NCBI RefSeq assembly: GCF_031181385.1
Contig: NZ_JAPSKV010000001.1
Location: 1 to 64,000 of the forward strand
DNA from: Fredinandcohnia onubensis
GTDB taxonomy: Bacteria > Bacillota > Bacilli > Bacillales > Bacillaceae_L
Direction of reading: 5' to 3'
Length of the DNA: 64,000 nucleotides
Made by a program: the position numbers and the translations under genes. Shown here piece by piece: positions 35,341 to 43,589 of this stretch (the first letter of the stretch is position 1; the number at the start of each line of letters is the position of its first letter). The notes below the pieces were generated by a model. It worked only from the letters and a program-made list of their open reading frames with translations. It searched no databases and was not told the origin of the DNA.

Positions 35341-35357
35341 TAATATGGAGGGTATGT

Positions 35358-36377
35358 ATGGCTATTACAATTAAAGATGTTGCAAAAGAGGCAAATGTCT
35401 CGCCTTCCACTGTCTCAAGGGTCATAGCAAATAACCCTCGAATTAGTGAAGAAACGAAAAAACGAGTAAGAGAAGCGATGGATAAACTTGGGTATCACCC
35501 AAATTTTACAGCACGAAGCTTAGCGGTGAATAGCACAGCAACTATTGGGGTTGTGATGCCATTTTCTGCATCCCATGTGCTTCAAGATCCGTTTTTCCCG
35601 GAAGTGATTAGAGGGATCAGCGTACAAGCACGTGAACATAAGTATGGATTGTACCTCTCGACAGCTGGAACAGAGGACGAAATCTACGAAGAAGTTGTCG
35701 GGATGGTTCAAGGGCGCCGTGTAGATGGCTTGATTCTCCTCTATTCTCGGACAGATGATCGTATCATCAAATATTTACAAAAGATCGACTTTCCTTTTAC
35801 CGTGATTGGACGCCCTGTGATAGGCGCAGAACGAGTCACGTATGTCGACAATGACAATATCTACATTACGAAGGTCGTAACGGATTATTTGATCGGGTTA
35901 GGTCATACGAATATTGCTTTTGTCGGTTATGATGGCGACTTTGTGTTTATGCTTGACCGCCTTGAGGGATACAAACAAGCGCTAGGTGAAGCTGGAATCT
36001 CTTTTAATGAGGATTATATCGTTCAAAAAAGTACGTTGAATAAAGGGAAAGAAGCTATTATATCGTTTCTAAGTTCGGTTGAAACACCTACAGCATTAGT
36101 TTGTACAGATGACTTTATCGCAATCGAACTGATGAGTCATTTTGAAGAATTGAATATTCGAGTCCCAGAGGACGTTTCCATTGCAAGCTTCAACAACGTA
36201 CTACTTGCTGAATATTCAAAGCCTCCCCTCACCTCAGTGGATATTGACATTTTTCAGTTGGGGGTTGAAGGTGCAAGTTGTTTGATTGAGAAAATAAAAA
36301 ATCCGGATGTCCTACCAAAGCGGATCACGATACCGGCAAAACTAATAGAACGGAAGTCGTGCATACGGATTAAGTAA
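35358..36377 (+). CDS. LacI-family regulator (MalR-like)
   Basis: 339-residue repressor with an N-terminal LacI helix-turn-helix (about 3-27: ITIKDVAKEANVSPSTVSRVI) and a periplasmic-binding-protein-like effector domain (about 60-330). ATG 35358 is chosen because GGAGGG precedes it and the HTH begins immediately; the 18-codon extension upstream is encoded by repeat A. It lies between the alpha-glucoside importer and the two GH13 genes, and matching operators are seen before the importer. Confidence 0.9.
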   Translation: MAITIKDVAKEANVSPSTVSRVIANNPRISEETKKRVREAMDKLGYHPNFTARSLAVNSTATIGVVMPFSASHVLQDPFFPEVIRGISVQAREHKYGLYLSTAGTEDEIYEEVVGMVQGRRVDGLILLYSRTDDRIIKYLQKIDFPFTVIGRPVIGAERVTYVDNDNIYITKVVTDYLIGLGHTNIAFVGYDGDFVFMLDRLEGYKQALGEAGISFNEDYIVQKSTLNKGKEAIISFLSSVETPTALVCTDDFIAIELMSHFEELNIRVPEDVSIASFNNVLLAEYSKPPLTSVDIDIFQLGVEGASCLIEKIKNPDVLPKRITIPAKLIERKSCIRIK

Positions 36378-36391
36378 AAATAAAGGTTTAA

Positions 36392-36617
36392 AAAGGAGGA
36401 TAAAAAGGACCGAGGAGTTCAAGGCGGTGCAGCTTTGAGTAGCGGAACGAGGCAACTGCTAGAGTTAACATCCTTGCAGCCTTGCGCTGAGGAATTGACT
36501 TCCTGAAATGACTAGCAGACGCAAGCGCATAACCTAGTTATCGCTCTGTTATCGGTGCAGTGTTTGCAGAAATTCGATGTGTCATTTTTACCGGACTTTT
36601 TTAAACAACCTCTAGAA
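36392..36617. repeat. Dispersed repeat, family B, copy 1 (long form)
   Basis: It begins AAAGGAGGATAAAAAGGACC, GTTCAAGGCGG-GCAGCTTTGAGT, and ends AGAAATTCGATGTGTCATTTT ... ACCTCTAGAAAG. The ends match the copy at 62164-62314; the middle of this copy is about 75 bp longer and unrelated. It ends just before the GH13 gene. Function unknown. Confidence 0.75.
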
Positions 36618-36633
36618 AGTGAGTTTATGGGAA

Positions 36634-38319
36634 ATGGAAAACAAAACATGGTGGAAAGAAAGTGTTGTGTACCAAATTTACCCAAGAAGCTTTAAGGATA
36701 CAAATGGCGACGGAATTGGGGATCTTAAGGGGATCACGGAAAAGCTTGATTATCTAAAAGACCTTGGTGTTGACGTGATTTGGCTCTCCCCTGTATATGA
36801 ATCCCCTAATGATGATAATGGCTATGATATCAGCAACTACCGTGAGATCATGGATGAGTTTGGCACGATGGCCGATTGGGAAGAGCTACTTTCGCAAATG
36901 CATAATCGCGGAATGAAACTAATGATGGATTTGGTCGTTAATCATTCTTCAGATGAGCATAAGTGGTTCCAAGAGTCCAGAAAATCAAAGGATAACCCAT
37001 ACCGTGACTACTATATTTGGCGCCCTACTAAAGACGGAAAGGAACCGAATAATTGGGAGTCCTTCTTTAGTGGTTCAGCGTGGCAATTTGATGAGCAAAC
37101 AGGTGAATACTATTTACATTTGTTTAGTAAAAAGCAGCCTGATCTCAATTGGGAAAATCCGAAAGTTCGCGAGGAAGTCTATGACCTTATGACTTTTTGG
37201 CTTGAAAAAGGAATAGATGGTTTCCGAATGGATGTCATCAATTTAATTTCAAAAGTTCCAGGTTTACCAGATGGTGAGCCACAGGAAGGAAAAACATATG
37301 CTTCAGGTGCACCATATTATATGAATGGACCTCGAATCCATGAATTTTTACAGGAAATGAACCAACAGGTGTTATCGAAATACGACATTATGACCGTTGG
37401 CGAAATGCCGGGTGTTGATACGGAAGAAGCGCAAAAATATACAGGTGCGGACCGCAATGAGCTAAACATGGTCTTCCAATTTGAACATATGGATTTAGAT
37501 TCAGGTCCAACAGGAAAATGGCATTTACGCCAGTTGAATTTACTAGATTTGAAGCAAACTTTTACAAAATGGCAAAAAGGTCTTGAAGGCTCTGGCTGGA
37601 ACAGTTTGTATTTAAATAATCATGATCAGCCAAGAATGGTGTCCAGATTCGGTGATGACGGTGAGTATTGGCTAGAGTCAGCAAAGATGCTTGGAACGTT
37701 TTTGCATATGTTGCAAGGAACTCCATATATATATCAAGGTGAAGAACTTGGGATGACCAATGTTCAGTTTGATTCCATTGAGGATTATAAGGACATCGAA
37801 ACCCTAAATATGTATAAGGAAAAAGTTGATGCTGGTGTGGCTCCAGAGCAAATTATGCAGTCGATTTATGCAAAAGGAAGAGACAATGCGCGTACCCCTA
37901 TGCAATGGGACGACAGCGAGAATGCAGGTTTTACTACAGGAACTCCGTGGATTTCGTTGAATCCGAATTATCGGGACATTAACGCAGCTAAACAAGTGGA
38001 CGATCCAAATTCTGTTTTTCATTATTATAGAAAATTGATTGAGTTGCGAAAGCAGCATGAGATTATTGTGTATGGCGATTATGACCTGCTGTTGCCGGGG
38101 CATCCAACGATTTACGCGTATACTAGAATATTAGCTGATGAGAAGTTACTGGTTGTACTGAATTTTTCAAGCGAACATACATTATTCGAGTTGCCAGAAG
38201 AGTGTAGTTACAAAACACTGGAACTATTGATTAGCAATTATGATGTCGATCAAAATGAATCGATTGAAAAAATAGAATTAAAGCCATATGAGGCAAGAGT
38301 GTATCGGTTAACGATTTGA
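36634..38319 (+). CDS. malL: Oligo-1,6-glucosidase-type alpha-glucosidase (GH13)
   Basis: Cytosolic GH13 enzyme, 561 residues, that releases glucose from the non-reducing end of short alpha-glucosides. The (beta/alpha)8 barrel has nucleophile Asp200 (GFRMDV), acid/base Glu256 (VGEMPG) and the third acid in NNHDQPR (about 331). The residue after the nucleophile is Val201, which in this subfamily goes with alpha-1,6 (isomaltose) specificity. MENKTWWKE at 36634 is the natural start; GTG 36619 is possible. No strong Shine-Dalgarno is visible, an oddity next to repeat B. Confidence 0.9.
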   Translation: MENKTWWKESVVYQIYPRSFKDTNGDGIGDLKGITEKLDYLKDLGVDVIWLSPVYESPNDDNGYDISNYREIMDEFGTMADWEELLSQMHNRGMKLMMDLVVNHSSDEHKWFQESRKSKDNPYRDYYIWRPTKDGKEPNNWESFFSGSAWQFDEQTGEYYLHLFSKKQPDLNWENPKVREEVYDLMTFWLEKGIDGFRMDVINLISKVPGLPDGEPQEGKTYASGAPYYMNGPRIHEFLQEMNQQVLSKYDIMTVGEMPGVDTEEAQKYTGADRNELNMVFQFEHMDLDSGPTGKWHLRQLNLLDLKQTFTKWQKGLEGSGWNSLYLNNHDQPRMVSRFGDDGEYWLESAKMLGTFLHMLQGTPYIYQGEELGMTNVQFDSIEDYKDIETLNMYKEKVDAGVAPEQIMQSIYAKGRDNARTPMQWDDSENAGFTTGTPWISLNPNYRDINAAKQVDDPNSVFHYYRKLIELRKQHEIIVYGDYDLLLPGHPTIYAYTRILADEKLLVVLNFSSEHTLFELPEECSYKTLELLISNYDVDQNESIEKIELKPYEARVYRLTI

Positions 38320-38367
38320 AGGTGGACCTAAGTACCATCTGTAGAAATAGGAAGAGAGGATACAAAA

Positions 38368-40029
38368 ATGAAGCAAGCATGGTGGAAGGAAGCAGTTGCC
38401 TATCAGATCTATCCAAGAAGCTTTATGGATTCAAATGGTGATGGTATCGGTGATCTACAGGGGATTATTTCTAAATTAGATTATGTAAAAGATCTAGGTA
38501 TCGATGTAATTTGGATATGTCCTGTTTACAAATCACCCAATGATGATAATGGCTATGATATTAGCGATTATCAAGACATCATGGCTGACTTTGGAACGAT
38601 GGCTGATTTTGATGAACTTTTGAAGGAAACCCACAAGCGTGGCATGAAACTCATTATCGACTTGGTTATTAACCATACAAGTGATGAACACCCATGGTTT
38701 ATCGAATCTCGTTCTTCAAAGGATAACCCAAAACGGGATTGGTATATTTGGCATGATGGAAAAGCTGGAAAAGAGCCAAATAACTGGGAAAGTATTTTTG
38801 GTGGGCCAGCATGGCAATTTGATGAGGCGACTGGTCAATATTACATGCACATATTCTCAACAAAACAGCCTGACCTTAATTGGGAGAACAAAGAGGTTCG
38901 CACAGAATTATATTCCATGATTAATTGGTGGCTTGATAAAGGAATTGACGGTTTCCGGGTAGATGCGATTAGTCATATAAAAAAAGTTCCGGGTTTCCCT
39001 GATCTGCCAAATCCAAATGGTCTAAAATATGTTTCTTCTTTTGACGGTCATATGAATCGTCCTGGGATTCAAGAGTTTTTACAAGAATTAAAGAAAGAAA
39101 CCTTTGCCAAATACGACATTATGACCGTTGGTGAAGCTAATGGTGTAAGTGTGGAAGATGCGGAGGAATGGGTTGGCGAGGATCAAGGAAAATTCAATAT
39201 GGTGTTCCAGTTCGAACATCTTGGGCTATGGGATGAAGAGAAACAAGAACTCGATGTGATTGGCCTCAAACATGTCCTTACGAGATGGCAAAAAGGACTA
39301 GAAAATATGGGCTGGAATGCGTTGTTTATCGAGAACCATGACCAAACACGTGTCGTATCTAATTGGGGAAATGATAAGGGCTATTGGAAAGAAAGTGCAA
39401 CAGCGCTAGGTGCCATGTACTTTTTCATGCAAGGAACTCCTTTTATTTACCAGGGGCAAGAAATTGGAATGACAAATGTTCAATTTCAATCCATCGAAGA
39501 ATATGATGATGTGGCAACTAAAAACCTGTATCATGAAAAGCTTTCTGAAGGTATCCCGCATGAGGAGATTATGGAGATCATCTGGGCGACAAGCCGGGAT
39601 AACTCACGAACTCCAATGCAATGGTCGAGTGCAGAAAATGCTGGATTTACAGCAGGAGAACCGTGGATGGGTGTAAATCCAAATTTCATGGAAATCAATG
39701 TTGAAAAACAGCAGGCTGATGGAGATTCTGTGCTGCATTTTTATAAAAAAATGATTGCCTTGAAAAAGGCAAATAAAGTATTCACGTATGGTGTGTATGA
39801 CTTACTGCTCGCAGAAGACCCGCAACTATATGTGTACACACGCACGCTAGGCGAAGAGAAAGTGGTTGTTGTAACGAATCTATCTCGAGAAAATGCCGTT
39901 TGTCGTGTGCCTGAAGGTGAGTTTAGGCATGATAGGCTGATGTTAGCTAATTATCAAGTTGAGGCTCATGAGGCTTCGGATACAATTGAATTAAGGCCGT
40001 ATGAGGCACGAATATATCGGTTAGTGTAA
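38368..40029 (+). CDS. Alpha-glucosidase (GH13), alpha-1,4-type paralogue
   Basis: 553-residue paralogue of the preceding gene, 48 bp downstream with a GAGAGGAT site. Catalytic Asp199 (GFRVDA), Glu256 (VGEANG) and Asp of ENHDQTR are present. The residue after the nucleophile is Ala200 instead of Val, the state associated with alpha-1,4 (maltose-type) specificity in this subfamily. The pair would together cover alpha-1,6 and alpha-1,4 linkages of imported oligosaccharides; specificity is inference. Confidence 0.9.
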   Translation: MKQAWWKEAVAYQIYPRSFMDSNGDGIGDLQGIISKLDYVKDLGIDVIWICPVYKSPNDDNGYDISDYQDIMADFGTMADFDELLKETHKRGMKLIIDLVINHTSDEHPWFIESRSSKDNPKRDWYIWHDGKAGKEPNNWESIFGGPAWQFDEATGQYYMHIFSTKQPDLNWENKEVRTELYSMINWWLDKGIDGFRVDAISHIKKVPGFPDLPNPNGLKYVSSFDGHMNRPGIQEFLQELKKETFAKYDIMTVGEANGVSVEDAEEWVGEDQGKFNMVFQFEHLGLWDEEKQELDVIGLKHVLTRWQKGLENMGWNALFIENHDQTRVVSNWGNDKGYWKESATALGAMYFFMQGTPFIYQGQEIGMTNVQFQSIEEYDDVATKNLYHEKLSEGIPHEEIMEIIWATSRDNSRTPMQWSSAENAGFTAGEPWMGVNPNFMEINVEKQQADGDSVLHFYKKMIALKKANKVFTYGVYDLLLAEDPQLYVYTRTLGEEKVVVVTNLSRENAVCRVPEGEFRHDRLMLANYQVEAHEASDTIELRPYEARIYRLV

Positions 40030-40038
40030 TTATTGAAG

Positions 40039-40072
40039 ACCCCTATGCTCTCCAATGGCATAGGGGTTTTGG
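40039..40072. terminator. Terminator after the alpha-glucosidase genes
   Basis: ACCCCTATGC-TCTCCAATG-GCATAGGGGTTTTGG hairpin between convergent genes. Confidence 0.75.
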
Positions 40073-40073
40073 G

Positions 40074-40217
40074 TTATTTATGATCTTGCTCTCCAACTTC
40101 ATTACCAGTTGTGTATTCATAGCTCGCCTCATAGCCAGATTCTCTTGCTTTCGGCCCCTTGGCAACTTTGTATTGGCTATGATTTGATTGACCAACACGG
40201 TTTTTCTTTTTATCCAT
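40074..40217 (-). CDS. Small hydrophilic protein, 47 residues
   Basis: Reverse-strand ORF beginning MDKKKNRVGQSNHSQYKVAK and ending TTGNEVGEQDHK, with GGGGTG before its ATG, placed just downstream of an alpha/beta SASP gene on the same strand. Highly charged with no hydrophobic segment, as expected of a minor spore protein; family not recognised. The overlapping longer frame is not credible. Confidence 0.6.
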   Translation of the reverse strand: MDKKKNRVGQSNHSQYKVAKGPKARESGYEASYEYTTGNEVGEQDHK

Positions 40218-40229
40218 ACGAACACCCCT

Positions 40230-40508
40230 TTACCCGCGTTTATTCAAGTTTTCTTGTGCCATGCGAATCATTTCTTTCACCATATTGCCGCCGATGTTGC
40301 CACCGACTTTGCCTGCTTGCTTGGACGTAAGGTTTCCGTTGTAGTCTTCTTTTAATGGAATCCCTAATTCCTTTGCGACTTCATATTTTACGCTGTCAGG
40401 ATTAGATGGATCTGTTTGATAGCCTTGTTTTCGCATTACATTTGCTTTGAGTTGGTCAAGCCCTTCTCTTGCTTCCGGAATGAGGGGGCGACGTTTTCTA
40501 CGAGCCAT
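40230..40508 (-). CDS. Alpha/beta-type small acid-soluble spore protein
   Basis: DNA-coating spore protein of 92 residues. The GPR protease-site region YEVAKELGIPL (about 47-57) and the second block AGKVGGNIGGNMVKEMIRMAQ (about 68-88) are diagnostic. The basic N-terminus MARRKRRPLIPEAREGLDQ is longer than in classical SspA/SspB. ATG 40508 has AAAGGAGTG upstream on the reverse strand. Expected to be expressed in the forespore. Confidence 0.92.
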   Translation of the reverse strand: MARRKRRPLIPEAREGLDQLKANVMRKQGYQTDPSNPDSVKYEVAKELGIPLKEDYNGNLTSKQAGKVGGNIGGNMVKEMIRMAQENLNKRG

Positions 40509-40767
40509 TGGAGACACTCCTTTCATTATGCGATTTTTTATAGCATTCCCTAGTATAAAATCTAGAATTTCGGTAAAACTTGGTAGTAACAACAAATTTT
40601 AAAGAATTTCATATAATTTTGGTTTGAAACGCTTGTTTTTTGGCTAATCTAGTGATGTAATAGCTTATACCACCAGTTTAATAGGATGAATTTAGCCTAA
40701 AATCTTGCGAACCTATGAAAAAAGTGGTAAAAAGAATATGTGCTTATTTGGAGAGGAGAATTTTATT

Positions 40768-41046
40768 ATGAACAAAACAGAACTAATCAGTGCAGTTGCA
40801 GAAAGTGCAGAACTATCTAAAAAAGATGCAACAAAAGCTGTTGACGCAGTATTTGAAGCAGTTCAAAATGCATTAAGTAACGGAGATAAAGTACAATTAA
40901 TCGGATTCGGTAACTTCGAAGTTCGTGAGCGTGCTGCTCGTAAAGGCCGTAACCCACAAACTGGTGAAGAAATCGAAATCGCAGCTAGCAAAGTACCTGC
41001 TTTCAAACCAGGTAAAGCTCTTAAAGACGCAGTTGCTGGTAAGTAA
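40768..41046 (+). CDS. hup: HU-family DNA-binding protein
   Basis: Histone-like nucleoid protein, 92 residues, dimeric DNA binder. Nearly every consensus block of Bacillus HU is present: [41 protein letters not shown] (the DNA-embracing arm) and [18 protein letters not shown] 40768 follows GGAGAGGAG; 21 upstream codons are not supported. As the usual hbs locus is elsewhere in relatives, this could be the main HU or a second copy. Confidence 0.95.
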   Translation: MNKTELISAVAESAELSKKDATKAVDAVFEAVQNALSNGDKVQLIGFGNFEVRERAARKGRNPQTGEEIEIAASKVPAFKPGKALKDAVAGK

Positions 41047-41070
41047 TATTACATAATCCCTGCGTAAATG

Positions 41071-41099
41071 CCCCTCAGAGACGATCTGAGGGGTTTTTT
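41071..41099 (+). terminator. Terminator of the HU gene
   Basis: CCCCTCAGA-GACGA-TCTGAGGGG followed by six T. Confidence 0.9.
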
Positions 41100-41237
41100 C
41101 ATACTCTTAGACTAAATGTGTGCAACCGGTTGTAAAAGCCTTTGTGCGGATTGCTAGATTGTCAAAATGTGAGTTTGACGCACCCCTATTGCTCGTGGGA
41201 AAATAGGAGTATCGATTTTACAAAAGGTAGTGAAGGG

Positions 41238-41450
41238 ATGCAAAAACGAGTTAACTGCTTAAAATGCAAGCACTTTTATACGACATGGGAACCGAAATTT
41301 CCTCGTGGCTGTCGCGCCTTCAATTTTAAGACGCAGGCAATGCCCTCTATAACGGTTTTTAGATCATCTGGGGTACATTGTATGAAGTATGAGGAAAAGC
41401 ATACAAAGCAACCGCAAACACCTTTCTACAACGTAGATATTCGGGCATAG
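41238..41450 (+). CDS. Small Cys-containing protein, possible zinc ribbon
   Basis: 70 residues. Cys pair in VNCLKCKHFYTTW (6-18), then PKFPRGCRAFNFKT and a fourth Cys in GVHCMKYEEK. The four Cys could bind zinc. ATG 41238 follows AGTGAAGGG. Proteins like this are sometimes annotated as uracil-DNA glycosylase by proximity to ung, but no glycosylase motif is present. It lies directly before the ywdI homologue. Confidence 0.75.
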   Translation: MQKRVNCLKCKHFYTTWEPKFPRGCRAFNFKTQAMPSITVFRSSGVHCMKYEEKHTKQPQTPFYNVDIRA

Positions 41451-41463
41451 AGGAGTGAACTTT

Positions 41464-41754
41464 GTGAATATATCTTTGAATAAGATTTTAGATAAAATGC
41501 AGCAGGAATTGGTGACGGCAAAAAGTGAAGAGAGTGAACAAAAGGTAAGAGAGCGTTTGATGGCCATTCGAACCTTATGCGACCTTGTGTTGGATGAAGC
41601 TCCAACTGAAGGAAAGCGGGTTGAAGCAGTGCCTGTGCAACCAATGCGACAGGTTGTCCAGTCCATTCCGACGATGCCGCAAACAACGACGATCCAAAAC
41701 ACAACGAAATTAGAAGAAGACGATGCTAATGGAGATTCCCTGTTTGATTTCTAA
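41464..41754 (+). CDS. ywdI: YwdI family protein (DUF5327)
   Basis: 96-residue protein of unknown function with an N-terminal helical region (MNISLNKILDKMQQELVTAK and RERLMAIRTLCDLVLDE) and a disordered Pro/Gln/Thr-rich linker ending GDSLFDF. GTG 41464 is chosen for its 8-base spacing from GAGGAG; GTG 41455 overlaps that site. Matches the gene order ywdI-ywdK-gerQ-cwlJ that I recall from B. subtilis, here split by the pxp genes. Confidence 0.7.
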   Translation: MNISLNKILDKMQQELVTAKSEESEQKVRERLMAIRTLCDLVLDEAPTEGKRVEAVPVQPMRQVVQSIPTMPQTTTIQNTTKLEEDDANGDSLFDF

Positions 41755-41773
41755 ACAGAGAGTCTCTTTTTTT
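41755..41773 (+). terminator. Weak terminator of ywdI
   Basis: AGAGAGTCTCT palindrome followed by seven T. Confidence 0.5.
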
Positions 41774-41790
41774 ATCTGATTATGTGGGTT

Positions 41791-41868
41791 TGTCCGAAAA
41801 AATGAGAGTTATGTCCGATATCTGGCCGGGAATGTCCGATATATTGAAATTTGTGTCCGATATCTAAA
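41791..41868. repeat. Phased TGTCCGATAT array (family F)
   Basis: TGTCCGA occurs at 41791, 41812, 41833 and 41854: four copies at an exact 21-bp step, three extended to TGTCCGATAT. It sits between the convergent terminators of ywdI and pxpC. Confidence 0.85.
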
Positions 41869-41878
41869 TAATGGGCAA

Positions 41879-41919
41879 AAAAGAACCCCCAAAGGTGCGT
41901 CATCCTTGGAGGTTCTGGA
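41879..41919 (-). terminator. Terminator of the pxp operon
   Basis: On the reverse strand AGAACCTCCAAGG ... CCTTTGGGGGTTCT is followed by TTTTTT. Confidence 0.8.
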
Positions 41920-42826
41920 GAAAGTTCTCTCTTTTTTTATAAAGTTTATGGGCAGTTTCAATGCTGCAGCGCTCAAATCGGATCGTTCCACCAGGCGGTA
42001 GCTGGGCGATTTTATAAATATCGACGGCTATGATCGTTGCGATTCGAGGATAGCCCCCTGTTGTTTGCCTGTCTGCTAAAAGGATGATTGGCTCACCACT
42101 ACTTGGAACTTGAATACCGCCAAGAGGGATCGCGTCAGATGCAATTTCGGCTCTATCTTTATGCTGCAAAGGTTTTGTCCCCTTTACTCTAAACCCCATC
42201 CGGTCCCCTTGAAGCGCCTGAAAGGTGTCGCTAAAAAATTGTTTGATGGCACTCTCTGTAAAATAATCCTGATGTGGACCTAGAATTGCGCGAACGATTA
42301 CCTCTTTATCAAACGTTGGTATAAGGTGGAGCGAGAGACCTGTATTTTTTCGAAGGGTATGAACAGAACCGTAAATAATATCGCCATCATTGATCTCTGT
42401 TCCAAGCTTTGCCTTTGCGTAATAGGATTTACTTCCAAGGACTTTCTGAGCCTCAAATCCACCAGCCACTGCTAAGTATGCGCGAGTTCCCGATACTGGT
42501 TTCCCAAACTTAATAATATCCCCTTTTGTCACGACAAAAGACTTCCACAATGGGGCTTTGTTTCCGTTCACGTTCATGCTTAAGTCTGCCCCGCAAACGG
42601 CAAGTGTAATTGAATCTGCTTCCACCCGTAATGTCGGGCCAAGCATGGTGATTTCAAGTACGGCCTCTCCTCTTGGGTTACCGACAAGAATATTCGCAAG
42701 CTGGCTTGAATAAGTATCCATTGCTCCACTTGTAACGACTCCAAATTGTTGGTAGCCATAGCGGCCTTGGTCCTGAAATGTGGTTAAGAGCCCTTTTTTA
42801 AGGATAGTTAATAGTGGTTGTCCCAT
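41900..42826 (-). CDS. pxpC: 5-oxoprolinase subunit C (biotin-dependent carboxyltransferase family)
   Basis: 308-residue subunit of the ATP-dependent 5-oxoprolinase PxpABC, which converts 5-oxoproline to glutamate. Family blocks GLLTTFQDQGRYGYQQFGV (about 11-29), SGAMD, and ILLADRQTTGGYPRIATII near the C-terminus. ATG 42826 has AATTAGGTG upstream on the reverse strand. Last gene of pxpB-pxpA-pxpC, 4 bp after pxpA. Formerly grouped with KipA antagonists and urea amidolyase fragments. Confidence 0.92.
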   Translation of the reverse strand: MGQPLLTILKKGLLTTFQDQGRYGYQQFGVVTSGAMDTYSSQLANILVGNPRGEAVLEITMLGPTLRVEADSITLAVCGADLSMNVNGNKAPLWKSFVVTKGDIIKFGKPVSGTRAYLAVAGGFEAQKVLGSKSYYAKAKLGTEINDGDIIYGSVHTLRKNTGLSLHLIPTFDKEVIVRAILGPHQDYFTESAIKQFFSDTFQALQGDRMGFRVKGTKPLQHKDRAEIASDAIPLGGIQVPSSGEPIILLADRQTTGGYPRIATIIAVDIYKIAQLPPGGTIRFERCSIETAHKLYKKRENFLQNLQG

Positions 42827-42830
42827 ATGA

Positions 42831-43589
42831 TCACCTAATTGCCTTAATTGTAATGCCTTCATTGGTTAGTGCATGCCGTAATTCTTGTACAAATTGAAGA
42901 GCATGGTCATTGTCGCCATGAACGCAGATGGAGTCGGCTTTAATTGGGATGATTTCGCCAGTTGTCGTCTGAACGGTTTTTTCTTTCACCATTTGCAGGA
43001 CTTGTTTGATTGCAACATTGCTATCATGAATGACTGCGTCCCCCTGCGTCCTTGGTGTTAATGTTCCGTCAGGTTGATAGGTTCGGTCAGCGAACACTTC
43101 GGAAACCGTATGTAAGCCGTATTTTTCCCCAGCTTCAATTAATTTGCTACTAGCAAGACCATAGAGTGAAAGAGTTGAATCAAATATGCGGACAGCTTTA
43201 GCAATTGCCTCTGCAAGGTTAGTGTCGACGGCCGCCATATTATAAAGAGCACCATGTGGTTTTACGTGAGAGAGTTTCACTTCATGTGCCTTACAAAATG
43301 CAGCGAGAGCACCGATTTGATAGAGAACGAGATCATAGACGTCTTTTGGTGAAACGGCCATGGCTCTCCTGCCGAATCCGACAAGGTCCTGAAAGCCTGG
43401 GTGGGCACCGATTGCGACGCCATACTTTTTCGCCGTTTGTACGGTTTGGTTGATTACATGCGGGTCGCCTGCGTGAAACCCACAAGCGACGTTTGCGCTT
43501 GAAATTAAGGAGAGGACCTCTTCGTCTTTCCCGATTTTATAGGTACCAAAGCTCTCGCCTAAGTCACAATTTAGATCAATCATTTTCAA
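42831..43589 (-). CDS. pxpA: 5-oxoprolinase subunit A (LamB/YcsF family)
   Basis: 252-residue subunit with the YcsF hallmark MIDLNCDLGESFG at the N-terminus and the blocks NVACGFHAGDP (about 33-43) and GVAIGAHPGFQDLVGFGRR (about 56-74). Works with PxpB and PxpC on 5-oxoproline. TTG at 43589 has the better spacing from AGAGGTG; ATG two codons later is possible. It overlaps the end of pxpB by 14 bases. Confidence 0.93.
   Translation of the reverse strand: MKMIDLNCDLGESFGTYKIGKDEEVLSLISSANVACGFHAGDPHVINQTVQTAKKYGVAIGAHPGFQDLVGFGRRAMAVSPKDVYDLVLYQIGALAAFCKAHEVKLSHVKPHGALYNMAAVDTNLAEAIAKAVRIFDSTLSLYGLASSKLIEAGEKYGLHTVSEVFADRTYQPDGTLTPRTQGDAVIHDSNVAIKQVLQMVKEKTVQTTTGEIIPIKADSICVHGDNDHALQFVQELRHALTNEGITIKAIR

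Noticed and set aside
35304-35357. N-terminal extension of the LacI-family regulator
   Set aside because: It is encoded by repeat family A and lacks a ribosome site; the HTH begins right after ATG 35358.
40043-40225. 60-residue reverse-strand frame overlapping the 47-residue gene
   Set aside because: Composition is random, it runs into the terminator, and the other frame has the better ribosome site.
41364-41704. Overlapping reverse-strand frames opposite ywdI and the Cys-containing gene
   Set aside because: They are shadows of the + strand genes, which have ribosome sites and family similarity.
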